A DNA stretch of 64,000 nt from Achromobacter xylosoxidans A8 (GCF_000165835.1 NC_014640.1:3720001-3784000), one strand, 5' to 3'; positions 38,096-47,640 are shown, counted from the stretch's first letter. The notes: generated by a model from the letters alone, not told the origin. Numbers and translations: made by a program.

Positions 38096-38833
38096 ATGCA
38101 CTGCATGTGTCCTGAACCCCGCTCCGATTCCTCCGCGCCCGCTCGCCGGCCCGGCCGTCCGCCGCGCCCCGACAACGCCGCCGCGCGCGCCAAACTGCTG
38201 GACGTCGCCACCGGCCTGTTCGCGGCCCAGGGCGTCGCGGCCACCACGCTGACGCATATCGCGCAGCGCGCCGGCGTCACCTCGGCAATGGTGCACTACT
38301 ACTTCAAGAGCCGCGACCAACTCATAGACGCGGTGGTGGAGGAGCGGATCCTGCCGGTCATCGGCTTCGTCTGGTCGCCCGTGCCGCAGGCGCAGGACCC
38401 GGCGGCCGACCCGACCGCCGCCGTGCGGGCCTTCATCACCGAGGTTGTCGGCCGCCTGGTGCAAAGCGCCGCCGAGCGCCCCTGGCTGCCGGCCTTGTGG
38501 CTGCACGAGGTCGTCAATGAAGGCGGCCAATTGCGTGACCGCGTGCTGCGCCATCTGCCTGCGGAACGCCTGCAGACTCTGATCGGCCTGATCGCCGAAA
38601 GCCAACGCATGGGCGCCATCACGCCGGGCGTGGAGCCGCGCCTGGTGTTTCTTTCCATCCTGGGCCTGACCCTGCTGCCGCTTGCCACCTCCAGCCTGTG
38701 GCGGCGCGTGCTGCAGGACGACGCGCAGGCGCAATCCATCGACACCCGCGCGATCGCGGCGCACGCGATCGCCATGCTGACGGGCGGCCTGTTCTCGCCG
38801 TCCGTTTCGATTTCCGCTCCTCCAGGACGCTGA
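38096..38833 (+). CDS. TetR-family transcriptional regulator of the downstream exporter
   Basis: 245 residues from ATG at 38096 (MHCMCPEPRSD; another ATG at 38105). Basic Pro-rich leader, then the TetR HTH: ARAKLLDVATGLFAAQGVAATTL, THIAQRAGVTSAMVHYYFKSRD. The C-terminal ligand domain includes LPALWLHEVVNEGGQLRDRV, as in the CecR (YbiH)-type regulators next to ybhGFSR exporters. Two bases separate its stop from the start of the membrane fusion gene, so regulator and exporter share one transcript. The AT palindrome just upstream is the probable operator. Confidence 0.88.
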   Translation: MHCMCPEPRSDSSAPARRPGRPPRPDNAAARAKLLDVATGLFAAQGVAATTLTHIAQRAGVTSAMVHYYFKSRDQLIDAVVEERILPVIGFVWSPVPQAQDPAADPTAAVRAFITEVVGRLVQSAAERPWLPALWLHEVVNEGGQLRDRVLRHLPAERLQTLIGLIAESQRMGAITPGVEPRLVFLSILGLTLLPLATSSLWRRVLQDDAQAQSIDTRAIAAHAIAMLTGGLFSPSVSISAPPGR

Positions 38834-38835
38834 CC

Positions 38836-39804
38836 ATGCGCATCCCTCCCGTCTTGCGCCGCCCCCTGCCCGCCAGCGCGCTGGCCTTGCTTGCCCTGGG
38901 CGGCTGCGGCAAGGAAGACCACGCCTTCTTCCAGGGCTACGCCGAAGGCGAATACGTCTACGTGGCATCCTCCGAGGCCGGCAGGCTGGCCGAACTGCCG
39001 GTGCGGCGCGGCCAGCAAGTGGCGGCCGACGCGCCGCTGTTCGCGCTGGAGGCCACGCGCGAAACCGCGGCGCGCGACCAGGCCAGCGCGCAACTGGCCG
39101 CCGCCGTGGCGCAGCAGGAAGACATTGCCACCGGCAAACGCCCGGCGGAAGTCGACGTCAGCCGCGCCCAGCTGGCGCAGGCCGAGGCCGCCAGCCGCCG
39201 CTCCGCGGCGCAACTGCGGCGCGACACCGACCAGTTCCGCATCGGCGGCATCGCCCGCGCGCAGTTGGACGACAGCCGCGAGCAGGCGCAGTCGGACGCG
39301 GCGCGGGTACGCGAACTGCAGGCCCAGCTGGAAGTGGCCCGCCTGCCCGGCCGCGACGAACAGCGCCGCGCCCAGGCCGCCGAGGTCGATGCCGCCAAGG
39401 CCGCCCTGGCCCAGGCCGAATGGACGCTGGCGCAGAAGCGGCTGGCCGCGCCGGCCGCGGGACTGGTGTTCGACACGCTCTACCGCGTGGGCGAATGGGT
39501 ACCGGCGGGCAGTCCGGTGGTCAGCCTGTTGCCGCCGGGCAATATCAAGGTGCGCTTCTTCGTGCCGGAGGAAGCTCTCGGCGCGCTCAAGATGGGCCAG
39601 CAGGCCACCGTGCGCTGCGACGCCTGCGGCGATCCCATTCCCGTGCGCATCGACTACATCTCGACCCAGGCCGAGTACACGCCGCCCGTGATCTACAGCC
39701 GCGAAAGCCGCAGCAAGCTGGTGTACATGGTACAGGCCCGGCCCGCGCCCGAGGCCGCCGCGCGGCTGCACCCAGGTCAGCCAGTGGAGGTGACGCAGCA
39801 ATGA
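38836..39804 (+). CDS. HlyD-type membrane fusion lipoprotein (YbhG-like)
   Basis: 322 residues from ATG at 38836. The signal sequence ends in a lipobox (ALLALGGCGK), so it is probably a lipid-anchored periplasmic adaptor. Lipoyl-like hairpin halves flank a coiled coil (about 70-185, rich in A/Q/E/R), ending RLAAPAAGLVFDTLYRVGEW, which is the second biotinyl-lipoyl half, then VRFFVPEEALGALKMGQ. Stop overlaps the ATPase start (ATGA). Links the ABC unit to the outer-membrane channel encoded at 41912. Confidence 0.9.
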   Translation: MRIPPVLRRPLPASALALLALGGCGKEDHAFFQGYAEGEYVYVASSEAGRLAELPVRRGQQVAADAPLFALEATRETAARDQASAQLAAAVAQQEDIATGKRPAEVDVSRAQLAQAEAASRRSAAQLRRDTDQFRIGGIARAQLDDSREQAQSDAARVRELQAQLEVARLPGRDEQRRAQAAEVDAAKAALAQAEWTLAQKRLAAPAAGLVFDTLYRVGEWVPAGSPVVSLLPPGNIKVRFFVPEEALGALKMGQQATVRCDACGDPIPVRIDYISTQAEYTPPVIYSRESRSKLVYMVQARPAPEAAARLHPGQPVEVTQQ

Positions 39805-40763
39805 ACGCGCCGGCCGCCACGCAAGCGTCCAACGGGCAATACGTCATCGACGTGCACGGGCTGAACAAGCGCTTCGGCGACAAGCACGTCGTCAACGACG
39901 TGTCGCTGCAGGTGCGCGAGGGCGAGATCTTCGGCTTCCTGGGCCCCAACGGCAGCGGCAAGACCACCTGCATCCGCCTGATGTGCGGCCTGTTGACGCC
40001 GGACTCGGGCAGCGGCACTTGCCTGGGCTACGACATCCTGCGCGACAGCGAGCAGATCAAGCGGCACGTCGGCTACATGACGCAGAAGTTCTCCTATTGG
40101 GACGATCTGACCATACGCGAGAACCTGGATTTCGTGGCGCGCATGTATGGCATGCCGGACCGCACAGCCACCGTGGACCGCGCGCTGGAAGACCTGGGCC
40201 TGCAAAGCCGCGCCAAACAGCTGACCGGATCCTTGTCCGGCGGCTGGAAGCAGCGCCTGGCGCTGGCGGCCTGCCTGCTGCATCAGCCGAAACTGCTGCT
40301 GCTGGACGAACCGACCGCCGGCGTGGACCCGACCGCCCGCCGCGACTTCTGGGAGCAGTTGCATGAGCTGGCGGCGCGCGGCATATCGGTGCTGGTCAGC
40401 ACGCACTACATGGACGAAGCCGAACGCTGCCACAAGCTGGCCTACATCTCTTACGGCAAGCTGCTGACGCAGGGCACGGCCGAAGACGTCATCGCCGAAC
40501 AGGGCCTGACCACCTGGGCCATCCACGGCCACAACCTGGTGCCGCTGGCGCAGCGGCTGCGCGGCGCGCCGGGCGTGGACCAGACCGTGGCCTTCGGCTC
40601 CGCCCTGCACATCAGCGGCCGCGACGCCGCGCTGCTGGAACGCACGCTACGGGATGCCATCGCCGGCCAGGACCTGAGCCTGGAACGCATCGACACCAGC
40701 CTGGAGGACGTCTTCATCTACCTGATGAAGCGTTCCACCGACAATTTTGCGAGCCCGCCATGA
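39801..40763 (+). CDS. ABC exporter ATP-binding protein (YbhF-like, single NBD)
   Basis: 320 residues from ATG at 39801. Walker A GPNGSGKTT, Q-loop MTQKFSYWDDLT, signature LSGGWKQRLALAACLL, Walker B LLLLDEPTAGVDP, switch His VSTHYMDEAERC. E. coli YbhF has two NBDs; here there is one. The C-terminal tail after about 235 is a short ABC-2 type extension. Part of an ABC-2 exporter with the permease gene, whose start overlaps the end of this gene by four bases. Confidence 0.9.
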   Translation: MNAPAATQASNGQYVIDVHGLNKRFGDKHVVNDVSLQVREGEIFGFLGPNGSGKTTCIRLMCGLLTPDSGSGTCLGYDILRDSEQIKRHVGYMTQKFSYWDDLTIRENLDFVARMYGMPDRTATVDRALEDLGLQSRAKQLTGSLSGGWKQRLALAACLLHQPKLLLLDEPTAGVDPTARRDFWEQLHELAARGISVLVSTHYMDEAERCHKLAYISYGKLLTQGTAEDVIAEQGLTTWAIHGHNLVPLAQRLRGAPGVDQTVAFGSALHISGRDAALLERTLRDAIAGQDLSLERIDTSLEDVFIYLMKRSTDNFASPP

Positions 40764-41905
40764 TGCGCCATCTGCAAGGCTTTTCCTGGTCGCGCTGGTG
40801 GAGCATGGTGCTCAAGGAGTTCCTGCAGCTGCGCCGCGACCGCATCACCTTCGGCATGATCGTGGGCCTGCCCATCATGCAGCTGGCGCTGTTCGGCTAC
40901 GCCATCAACACCAATCCCAAGCAGATGCCGACGGCGGTCATCACCGCCGACCACAGCCCCTTCACGCGCAGCTTCGTCGCGGCGATGAAATCGTCGGACT
41001 ACTTCCACATCATCGAGGAACTGGACACCGAAGAGGCCGGACGCACGGCGCTGGCCCAGGGCCGCGTGCTGTTCGTGCTGACCATACCGCCGGACTTCAG
41101 CCGCAAGCTGCTGCGCGGCGAGCGTCCGGCGCTGCTGATCGAGGCCGACGCCACCGACCCCATGGCGACCGGATTGGCCCTGGGCGCGGCCACGCAGCTG
41201 TCGCAGGCGGTGGCGACCAAGGACCTGACCGGCCCGCTGGCCAGCCTGGCGGGCGGCCAGCCGCCCTTCGACGTATTGGTGCACCAGCTCTACAACGAAG
41301 AGCAGATCTCGCAGTACAACACCGTGCCCGGCCTGATGGGCGTGATCCTGACCATGACGCTGGTGATGATGACCGGCCTGGCCATGACGCGCGAGCGCGA
41401 ACGCGGCACCATGGAAAACCTGCTGGCCATGCCGGTGCGGCCGCTCGAAGTGATGACGGGCAAGATCGTGCCTTACATCGCGATCGGCCTGATCCAGTCC
41501 AGCATCATCCTGCTGGCCGCGCACTTCGTTTTCCACGTGCCATTCCTGGGGTCGCTGCTGGCCGTGTACCTGTCGGCGCTGGTGTTCGTCGCCGCCAACC
41601 TGACGGTGGGCATCACGCTGTCGTCGCTGGCGCAGAACCAGTTGCAGGCCATGCAGCTGACCATGTTTTATTTCCTGCCCAATATGCTGCTGTCCGGCTT
41701 CATGTTCCCGTTCCAGGGCATGCCGCTGTGGGCGCAATACCTGGGCAACCTGCTGCCCCTGACCCATTTCAACCGGCTGATCCGCGGCATCCTGCTCAAG
41801 GGCAATGGCTGGTGGGACCTGTGGCCCAGCATCTGGCCGCTGCTGCTGTTTACCTTGGTCGTGATGACCGCCGCCGTGAAGTTCTACCGCCGCACCCTGG
41901 ATTGA
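40760..41905 (+). CDS. ABC-2 type exporter permease (YbhS/YhhJ-like)
   Basis: 381 residues. First helix after a cytosolic amphipathic start (MMRHLQGFSWSRWWSMVLKE, FLQLRRDRITFGMIVGLPIM), a large periplasmic region (about 45-180), then five helices. MTRERERGTMENLLAMPVRP is the ABC-2 coupling-loop motif. Family of YbhS/R and YhhJ. Only one permease gene is present, so it would work as a homodimer, unlike ybhSR. Substrate unknown; related systems export cationic drugs or antibiotics. Confidence 0.9.
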   Translation: MMRHLQGFSWSRWWSMVLKEFLQLRRDRITFGMIVGLPIMQLALFGYAINTNPKQMPTAVITADHSPFTRSFVAAMKSSDYFHIIEELDTEEAGRTALAQGRVLFVLTIPPDFSRKLLRGERPALLIEADATDPMATGLALGAATQLSQAVATKDLTGPLASLAGGQPPFDVLVHQLYNEEQISQYNTVPGLMGVILTMTLVMMTGLAMTRERERGTMENLLAMPVRPLEVMTGKIVPYIAIGLIQSSIILLAAHFVFHVPFLGSLLAVYLSALVFVAANLTVGITLSSLAQNQLQAMQLTMFYFLPNMLLSGFMFPFQGMPLWAQYLGNLLPLTHFNRLIRGILLKGNGWWDLWPSIWPLLLFTLVVMTAAVKFYRRTLD

Positions 41906-41911
41906 ACCGCC

Positions 41912-43393
41912 ATGTCCCGCCCCACGCCCCTGCCCCTTCCGTCCGCCGCCGCGCACAGGCTGGCCGCGCCGGTCCTGTGCGCGCTGCTCGCGGGCTGCGC
42001 GGTCGGACCGGACTTCGAGCGGCCTGCGCCGCCGCAGGTCGACGCCTACGCCTCGCCGCGCGCGTCCGCCCCTTCCGCGGACGCGCAGCGCCTGCAGGCC
42101 GGCGCCGACATCCCCGCGCAATGGTGGCGGCTGTTCCGTTCCGAGGCGCTGGATCAGCTGGTGCGGCAGGCGCTGCAAGCCAGCCCCACTCTGGAGCAGG
42201 CGCGCGCGCGCTTGCGTCAGGCCGGTGAAGACCTGAACGCCGAAACCGGCGGCCGCATGCTGCCCCAGGTCGACGGCAACCTGTCGGTGACGCGACAAAA
42301 GGTGGATCCGTCGGCCTTCGGCGTGCCGGTAGCCGAGCAGCCCGCGCCCTTCACGCTCTACAACGCATCCATCGACGTGTCCTACACGCTGGACGTGTTC
42401 GGCGGCAACCGCCGCGCGCTGGAAGGGCTGGGCGCGCAGGTCGACTACCAGGCGCATGAACTGCAGGCCGCGCGCATGTCGCTGGCCGCCAATGTGGTCA
42501 CTGCCGCCATCCGCCAGGCCGACCTGGACGAACGCCTGGCCGACACCCGCGAGCTGCTGGCGGCCCAAGTGCGGCAGCAGGACATCATGCGCCAGCGCCA
42601 GCAGGCGGGCGGCATTTCCGAGGCCGACCTCCGCAACCAGGAGCTGCTGGTCGCGCAGACGCGGGCGACGCTGCCGCCGCTGGAGTACCAGCTGGCGCAG
42701 GCCACGCACCAGCTGGCGGCCTACCTGGGCCTGGCGCCGGCCGATCTGCGCTCGGCGCCGCTGCGGCTCGCGGACCTGACGCTGCCTGCCGACGTGCCCA
42801 CCGGCGTGCCCTCGGCCTTGACGCGCCAGCGCCCCGACATCCTTGCCGCCGAAGCGCTCTGGCACCAGGCCTCGGCCAATGTAGGCGTGGCCGTCGCCAA
42901 CCAGTATCCGCAATTCACCCTGACCGCCAGCTTCGGTTCGCAACGCACCCGCGTGGGCGACCTGTCCAATGGCCTGAACGTCTGGAGCCTTGGCCTGGGA
43001 CTGGTCCAGCCGCTGTTCCACGGCGGCGAACTGCGCGCGCGCACGCGCTCGGCCGAGGCCGCCTACGATGCGGCTGCCGCCGGATACCGGCAAACCGTGT
43101 TGGAGGGCTTTCGCCAAGTGGCCGACGCCTTGCGCGCGGTACAGACGGACGGCGATGCCTACCAGGCCAGCGACGAGGCGTGGCGCCGCGCCGACCAGGC
43201 CGAGCGTATCGCGCAAGGCCGCTACCAGGCCGGCGGCATCAGCCACTTGAGCCTGCTGGACAGCCAGCGCCAGCTGTTGCAGACACGCATCGCGCGCACC
43301 GCCGCGGACGCGGCCCGCCATGCCGACACCGCCGCCCTGTTGCAGGCGCTGGGCGGCGGCTGGTGGAACGAAGCGCCCGGCGGCGCACCATAA
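41912..43393 (+). CDS. NodT-family outer-membrane efflux channel lipoprotein
   Basis: 493 residues. Lipobox (LCALLAGCAVGPDF) with the conserved VGPDFERP that follows the lipidated Cys in NodT/OprM proteins. Two TolC-like repeats (about 60-270 and 270-490) with ALQASPTLEQARARLRQAG, LYNASIDVSYTLDVFGGNRR and LGLVQPLFHGGELRAR. Trimeric channel for the ABC exporter encoded directly upstream (6-base gap). It resembles the second NodT gene at 61807 in outline but serves a different operon. Confidence 0.92.
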   Translation: MSRPTPLPLPSAAAHRLAAPVLCALLAGCAVGPDFERPAPPQVDAYASPRASAPSADAQRLQAGADIPAQWWRLFRSEALDQLVRQALQASPTLEQARARLRQAGEDLNAETGGRMLPQVDGNLSVTRQKVDPSAFGVPVAEQPAPFTLYNASIDVSYTLDVFGGNRRALEGLGAQVDYQAHELQAARMSLAANVVTAAIRQADLDERLADTRELLAAQVRQQDIMRQRQQAGGISEADLRNQELLVAQTRATLPPLEYQLAQATHQLAAYLGLAPADLRSAPLRLADLTLPADVPTGVPSALTRQRPDILAAEALWHQASANVGVAVANQYPQFTLTASFGSQRTRVGDLSNGLNVWSLGLGLVQPLFHGGELRARTRSAEAAYDAAAAGYRQTVLEGFRQVADALRAVQTDGDAYQASDEAWRRADQAERIAQGRYQAGGISHLSLLDSQRQLLQTRIARTAADAARHADTAALLQALGGGWWNEAPGGAP

Positions 43394-43524
43394 CGGTGCC
43401 GTCCATGGGCAATGCGTAACCATGTCCGAGAATTCGGGTAAGAAACTGGCGTTGTGCGAGGTTTAGGAAATCGCTGTATCCGATGCATCATGCATGCGCT
43501 CATGCTGCACAGACACAACGATTC

Positions 43525-44241
43525 ATGAATGACCTACTAGACCTGATCGTCTTCTCTCCCGCCCCCGGAGTACGCGCGCAGCGCAGCGCGGCGCTGGCGG
43601 AAATGGGCTTCTCGCCCCGGCCGTGCGAAGACTCCAACAGCCTGTTCCGGCTGTTCCAGGCCCACCGCACTCCATTGCTGGTGATGGAAGCCGGACTTTC
43701 CGAGCTCTGCATGGCCGTGGCCGGCCTGCGCGCCATGGACACCACCGCCGGCATCGTCGCCGTGTCCACCTTCGATTCCCCTGAAAACCGCATCCTCGGC
43801 CTGCATTGCGGCGCCGACGTCTGCCTGCCGCCCGATGTGTGCGCCGCGGAAATCGCAGCCGCGCTGCAAGCGCTGGTACGCCGGATTCCCGCCGCCAGGC
43901 GCGCCGCGGACGCCGAGCCGCGCCCGGCACAAGCCGCGCCAAGCGAAGCCGCCGGCAAATGGCAGTTCCATGACGCGGCCTGGACCCTGGTCAGTCCGCA
44001 AGGCACGCGGCTGGCATTGACGCTGGCCGAGCGGGAGTTCCTGCTCAAGCTGACGGCTTCCGCCGATAAGCGCCTGCCGCGCGCCGACGCGGCCAGCACC
44101 GACACGCACGGCGGCCACGAATCGATGCGCCGCACCGACGTGCTGGTCAGCCGCCTGCGGCGCAAGGCGCAAGACCTGAACCTGGAACTGCCGATCCGCA
44201 CGGTCTGGGGCTGGGGCTACGCCTTCACCGGAGAAATCTGA
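43525..44241 (+). CDS. Orphan OmpR-type response regulator with non-canonical receiver
   Basis: 238 residues from ATG at 43525. The N-terminal half (1-122) follows the receiver-domain pattern: TPLLVMEAGLSEL, IVAVSTFDSPENRILGLHCGADVCLPP. The C-terminal winged helix is plain: RLALTLAEREFLLKL, RTDVLVSRLRRKAQDLN, PIRTVWGWGYAF. In the receiver, Glu55 replaces the phospho-acceptor Asp, the acidic pair of strand 1 is missing (VFSPAP), and the Lys after strand 5 is Pro. So it cannot be switched by normal phosphotransfer and may act as constitutively active or bind a ligand. No histidine kinase gene is nearby. Confidence 0.8.
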   Translation: MNDLLDLIVFSPAPGVRAQRSAALAEMGFSPRPCEDSNSLFRLFQAHRTPLLVMEAGLSELCMAVAGLRAMDTTAGIVAVSTFDSPENRILGLHCGADVCLPPDVCAAEIAAALQALVRRIPAARRAADAEPRPAQAAPSEAAGKWQFHDAAWTLVSPQGTRLALTLAEREFLLKLTASADKRLPRADAASTDTHGGHESMRRTDVLVSRLRRKAQDLNLELPIRTVWGWGYAFTGEI

Positions 44242-44359
44242 GACCGCTGGCCCGGCCCCGCGGGCGCGCCCGCCGCCGCGGCCCGCGGCGGGCGTATCAT
44301 GCGGCGTACGAGGCCGATTCCCGGCCTGCGCCCGCCACGCTCCCTCCTTCGCGCCCGAC

Positions 44360-44842
44360 ATGGAAGTCTTCGAACGCCTGCAAGCCCTGCTTGCCCTGAA
44401 CCAGGCCCGCTACCGCCTGATTGAACACCCCGCGGCCGGCCGCTCCGTCGAGGTCGCGGCGATCCGCGGCACCGAGGTCAGCCAGGGCGCCAAGGCGCTG
44501 GTGTGCCGCGTGAAGATATCGTCCAATCAACGCAAGAACGTGCTGGCGGTGTTCCCTGCCGACAAACAGGCCGACCTGGACGCCATCGCCCGCGCGGCGG
44601 GCGGCAAGAAGGCCTCGCTGGCGTCGCAGGACCTGGCGCGCGAACTCACCGGCTGCGAAATCGGCGCCATCCCGCCTTTCAGCTTCAACCCCGAACTGCA
44701 CCTGCTGGTGGATCCCAGCCTGCGTCTGCGCCATGGTGAAATCGTGTTCAATGCGGGGCGTCTGGACGCCTCCATCCTCCTGAACACGGAAGACTATTTC
44801 CGGCTGGCCGCGCCCGCAGAGGCGCCGCTGATCAAGGCCTGA
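44360..44842 (+). CDS. YbaK/EbsC-family aminoacyl-tRNA deacylase
   Basis: 160 residues, usual length. Fits the YbaK/ProXp fold: RYRLIEHPAAGRSVEVAAIRGTE, AKALVCRVKISSNQRKNVL, GGKKASLASQDLARELTGCE and IGAIPPFSF, ending in VFNAGRLDASILLN. The family hydrolyses mischarged aminoacyl-tRNAs in the cytoplasm (for example Cys- or Ala-tRNA-Pro). This subgroup (YbaK-like of about 160 residues) has an unknown exact target. Followed after 26 bases by the FUSC gene. Confidence 0.82.
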   Translation: MEVFERLQALLALNQARYRLIEHPAAGRSVEVAAIRGTEVSQGAKALVCRVKISSNQRKNVLAVFPADKQADLDAIARAAGGKKASLASQDLARELTGCEIGAIPPFSFNPELHLLVDPSLRLRHGEIVFNAGRLDASILLNTEDYFRLAAPAEAPLIKA

Positions 44843-44868
44843 TCCCCAGGCCGCGCCACGAGGCCGCC

Positions 44869-46848
44869 ATGTTCCGCTCCTCGCTGAAACATGCCGCAAG
44901 CGGCTCCAATATGCGTTGGCTGATGAGCCTGGCGCACATGGAGCCTTCGCCCGTCAGCCGCTGGGTGGCGCTGCGCGCCGCCCTGGCCATCGGCCTGCCG
45001 TCGGCCGTCGGACTGGCGCTGGACCAGAGCGCGGCCGCGGCGCTGGTTGCGCTGGGCGCGCTGCCCGCCATCACCGGCGACAACGGCGGCCCCTACCGCA
45101 ACCGCGCGCTGTCCATCGGTGCCACCGTGTTCGGCGGCGCGCTGGGGTATTTCCTGGGCACGATGATTGCCGGACATGGCCTGTGGACCTCCGCCGCCAT
45201 GACCTTGCTGGTGCTGGCGGCCAGCCTGGTCGGCACCTTCAACAACATTGCCGCCGTCGCCACGCTGCAATTCGCCGTCTACGTCATCGTCGGCGCCAGC
45301 CTGACTTCCACCCTGCCGCCCTGGCTGCCTTCGGTCCTGGTGGGCGCCGGCGGCCTGTTCGGCCTGGCGCTTACCCTGACGGGCTGGGTGGTCAACCCAA
45401 TAGCGCCCGAGCGCGCCGCGGTCGCCATGGCCTACCGCAAGCTGGCGGCCATGTTCGCCGCCATCGGCACCTCGCGCACCATGAGCGCGCGGCGCGACAT
45501 GGAAGCGGCCATGACCACCGCCTACGACACCGTGCTGGCCGCCCGCCGCGGCGCCGCCGGCCCCTCGCCCCGGCTGGCGCGGCTGGCCGCGCAGTTGCAG
45601 GCCTGCACGCCGCTGACCAACGCCGCGCTGGCGCTGGCCCGCGCCGGACGGGTGCTGCCGCACGATTGCGCCCGTGTCATGAACCGGCTGGCCGACCGCG
45701 TGGAAAACGACGCGACGCCGGACCCGCGCGACGACATCGCTACCTTGCGCCAGGCGGGCATGGACCCATTGGCCGACGCGCTGGCCCAGGTGCAGCCGCT
45801 GCTGGACGGCGCCGCGCTGACCGAGGCCGACGCCTTCGCCGGCCTGCCGCCGGCGCGGCCGCGCACGCCCTGGCGCGTGCTGGCGCGCACCTACCGGCCG
45901 GGGCCCACCACGCTGCGTTATCTGGTTCGGCTGGGCCTGTGCCTGATCGCCGCCGAAGCCGTGGCGATGGCGGCCTCGCTGCCGCGCTCCTACTGGGTGC
46001 CGCTGATCGTGGTGGTGGTGTTCAAGCCCAACTTCGGCTCGGTGTTCGCGCGGGCGCTGCAAAGCTGCGCCGGCAGCGTGGTCGGCGTGGCAATCAGCGC
46101 GACCGTGCTGGCGCTGGACCGCAACGGCATCGTCAGCCTGCTCACGGTGGCGGCGCTGGCATCCCTGCTGCCCTGGTCGGTGCGGCGCAACTACGGCTTG
46201 TTCTCGGCCATCATGCTGCCCATCCTGATGCTGCTGATCGGCGCCCTGCAACCGGGCAGTTGGCCCATCGCGCTGGCACGCCTGATCGACGTGGCAGTGG
46301 CCGCGGGCATCGTGCTGCTGGTGGGCTACCTGCCCTGGATACGCATCGAACGCGGCAACCTGGACAACGCGGTCGCCGCCGCCATGGACACGCTGGCCGC
46401 CTATCTGAACACCGTGTTCCAGGCCGACCCCACGGGCCGCCACGACCTGCGCGCCAGCGCCTATGCGCGGCTTTCCGACCTGCGCATCGCCTTGCAGCGC
46501 GGGCTGTCCGAGCCCCGCCTGGTCAGCCGCCGCGCGCTGGCGTGGTGGCCAGTGGAGGTGGCGCTGGAACGGGTCGCCAACGCCATTTCCGACACGGCAT
46601 GGTCGCTGCCCGCCGATCAGGCCGCGCCCAGCGCCGCCGAACTGGCGCAGTTGGCCGCGAGCCTGCATCAGATGAGCGCCGCGGTCGTCCAAGGCGTAGC
46701 CATGCCGTCCGCCGCCATCGCCTCGTCCGCGCCCGCGCTGCGCGACGTGGCGGCCCAGATCGAAGCCTTGCGCGCCGCGCTGGCCGGCCCGGATTTCGCG
46801 GCCGCGCCAGGCAAAGCCCTTCCCCACAAACCCGCCAACCAGGTCTGA
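44869..46848 (+). CDS. FUSC-family inner-membrane protein
   Basis: 659 residues in two hydrophobic blocks (about 40-175 and 355-485), each with several helices, separated and followed by cytosolic alpha-helical stretches; this is the layout of FUSC/YccS/AaeB. Conserved features: VALRAALAIGLPSAVGLALD, ITGDNGGPYRNRALSIGATV and SYWVPLIVVVVFKPNFGSVFAR. Members move aromatic acids or resist fusaric acid. No adaptor gene lies with it, unlike the FUSC gene at 58577, so it may not be part of a tripartite exporter. 3-base gap to the NRDE gene. Confidence 0.87.
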   Translation: MFRSSLKHAASGSNMRWLMSLAHMEPSPVSRWVALRAALAIGLPSAVGLALDQSAAAALVALGALPAITGDNGGPYRNRALSIGATVFGGALGYFLGTMIAGHGLWTSAAMTLLVLAASLVGTFNNIAAVATLQFAVYVIVGASLTSTLPPWLPSVLVGAGGLFGLALTLTGWVVNPIAPERAAVAMAYRKLAAMFAAIGTSRTMSARRDMEAAMTTAYDTVLAARRGAAGPSPRLARLAAQLQACTPLTNAALALARAGRVLPHDCARVMNRLADRVENDATPDPRDDIATLRQAGMDPLADALAQVQPLLDGAALTEADAFAGLPPARPRTPWRVLARTYRPGPTTLRYLVRLGLCLIAAEAVAMAASLPRSYWVPLIVVVVFKPNFGSVFARALQSCAGSVVGVAISATVLALDRNGIVSLLTVAALASLLPWSVRRNYGLFSAIMLPILMLLIGALQPGSWPIALARLIDVAVAAGIVLLVGYLPWIRIERGNLDNAVAAAMDTLAAYLNTVFQADPTGRHDLRASAYARLSDLRIALQRGLSEPRLVSRRALAWWPVEVALERVANAISDTAWSLPADQAAPSAAELAQLAASLHQMSAAVVQGVAMPSAAIASSAPALRDVAAQIEALRAALAGPDFAAAPGKALPHKPANQV

Positions 46849-46851
46849 ACC

Positions 46852-47640
46852 ATGTGTCTTGCCGTACTGGCCCTGCATGCCCTGCCGGGCATCCCCGTCC
46901 TGATCGCCGCCAACCGCGACGAGTTCCATCAACGCCCCACCTTGCCTGCCGCGCAATGGCCGGACGCGCCCGAGGTCTACGCGGGCCGCGACGGCCTGGC
47001 CGGCGGCAGCTGGATGGGAGTCACGACCGGCGGCCGCCATGCCCTGGTGACCAACTTCCGCGAACCCGGCAAGCTCATCCAGAACGCACCTTCGCGCGGC
47101 GCGCTGGTGGAAGACTATCTGCGCGGCGCGGCGTCCCCGGCCGACTACCTGGCGCAGGTCCATGCCGCCGGCCAGGCCTACAACGGCTTCAACCTGATCG
47201 TGGGCGACGCGCATGAAGCCTGGTATCTCAGCAACCGCGACGGCGGCCCGCGCCGCCTGGCTCCCGGCGTCTATGCCCTGTCCAACCATCTGCTGGACAC
47301 GCCCTGGCCCAAGCTGGCGCGCACCAAGGCGGCTTTCGAAGCCGTGCTGCGCAGCGGGCCGCAGCCAGACCTGCCCGCGTTGATGGCCGCGCTGGCCGAC
47401 CGCCAGCCCGCCGGAGACGCTGAGCTACCTGCCACCGGCCTGCCGCTGGATCGGGAAAGGCTATTGAGCAGCCCCTTCATCGTCAGTCCGAACTATGGCA
47501 CCCGCAGTTCCAGCGTGCTGGCGCTGCGCGACGATGGCGCCGGACAGCTGGATGAAAGGCGCTTTGGCCCGGACGGCACCGTCAGCGGCGAAAGCAGGCT
47601 GACATTTTCCTGGCGCGCGACTAGCGGTACGCTTGCATAG
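46852..47640 (+). CDS. NRDE-family (TANGO2-like) protein
   Basis: 262 residues. The N-terminus MCLAVLALHALPG and IAANRDEFHQRPT contain Cys2 and the eponymous NRDE motif, followed by GGSWMGVTTGGRHALVTNFREP and YNGFNLIVGDAHEAWYLSNR. The fold is that of Ntn-type hydrolases with Cys at residue 2. Bacterial members have no settled function; the human relative TANGO2 is linked to lipid or haem metabolism. 3 bases after the FUSC gene, so co-transcribed. Confidence 0.88.
   Translation: MCLAVLALHALPGIPVLIAANRDEFHQRPTLPAAQWPDAPEVYAGRDGLAGGSWMGVTTGGRHALVTNFREPGKLIQNAPSRGALVEDYLRGAASPADYLAQVHAAGQAYNGFNLIVGDAHEAWYLSNRDGGPRRLAPGVYALSNHLLDTPWPKLARTKAAFEAVLRSGPQPDLPALMAALADRQPAGDAELPATGLPLDRERLLSSPFIVSPNYGTRSSSVLALRDDGAGQLDERRFGPDGTVSGESRLTFSWRATSGTLA

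Noticed and set aside
40718..43423. 901-codon minus-strand ORF opposite the ABC permease and NodT genes
   Set aside because: It spans two genes with clear motifs on the plus strand and has only repetitive Gln/Gly/Arg sequence.
44794..47289. 831-codon minus-strand ORF opposite the FUSC and NRDE genes
   Set aside because: Shadow of the high-GC third codon position; no hydrophobic or domain pattern and it covers two convincing genes.
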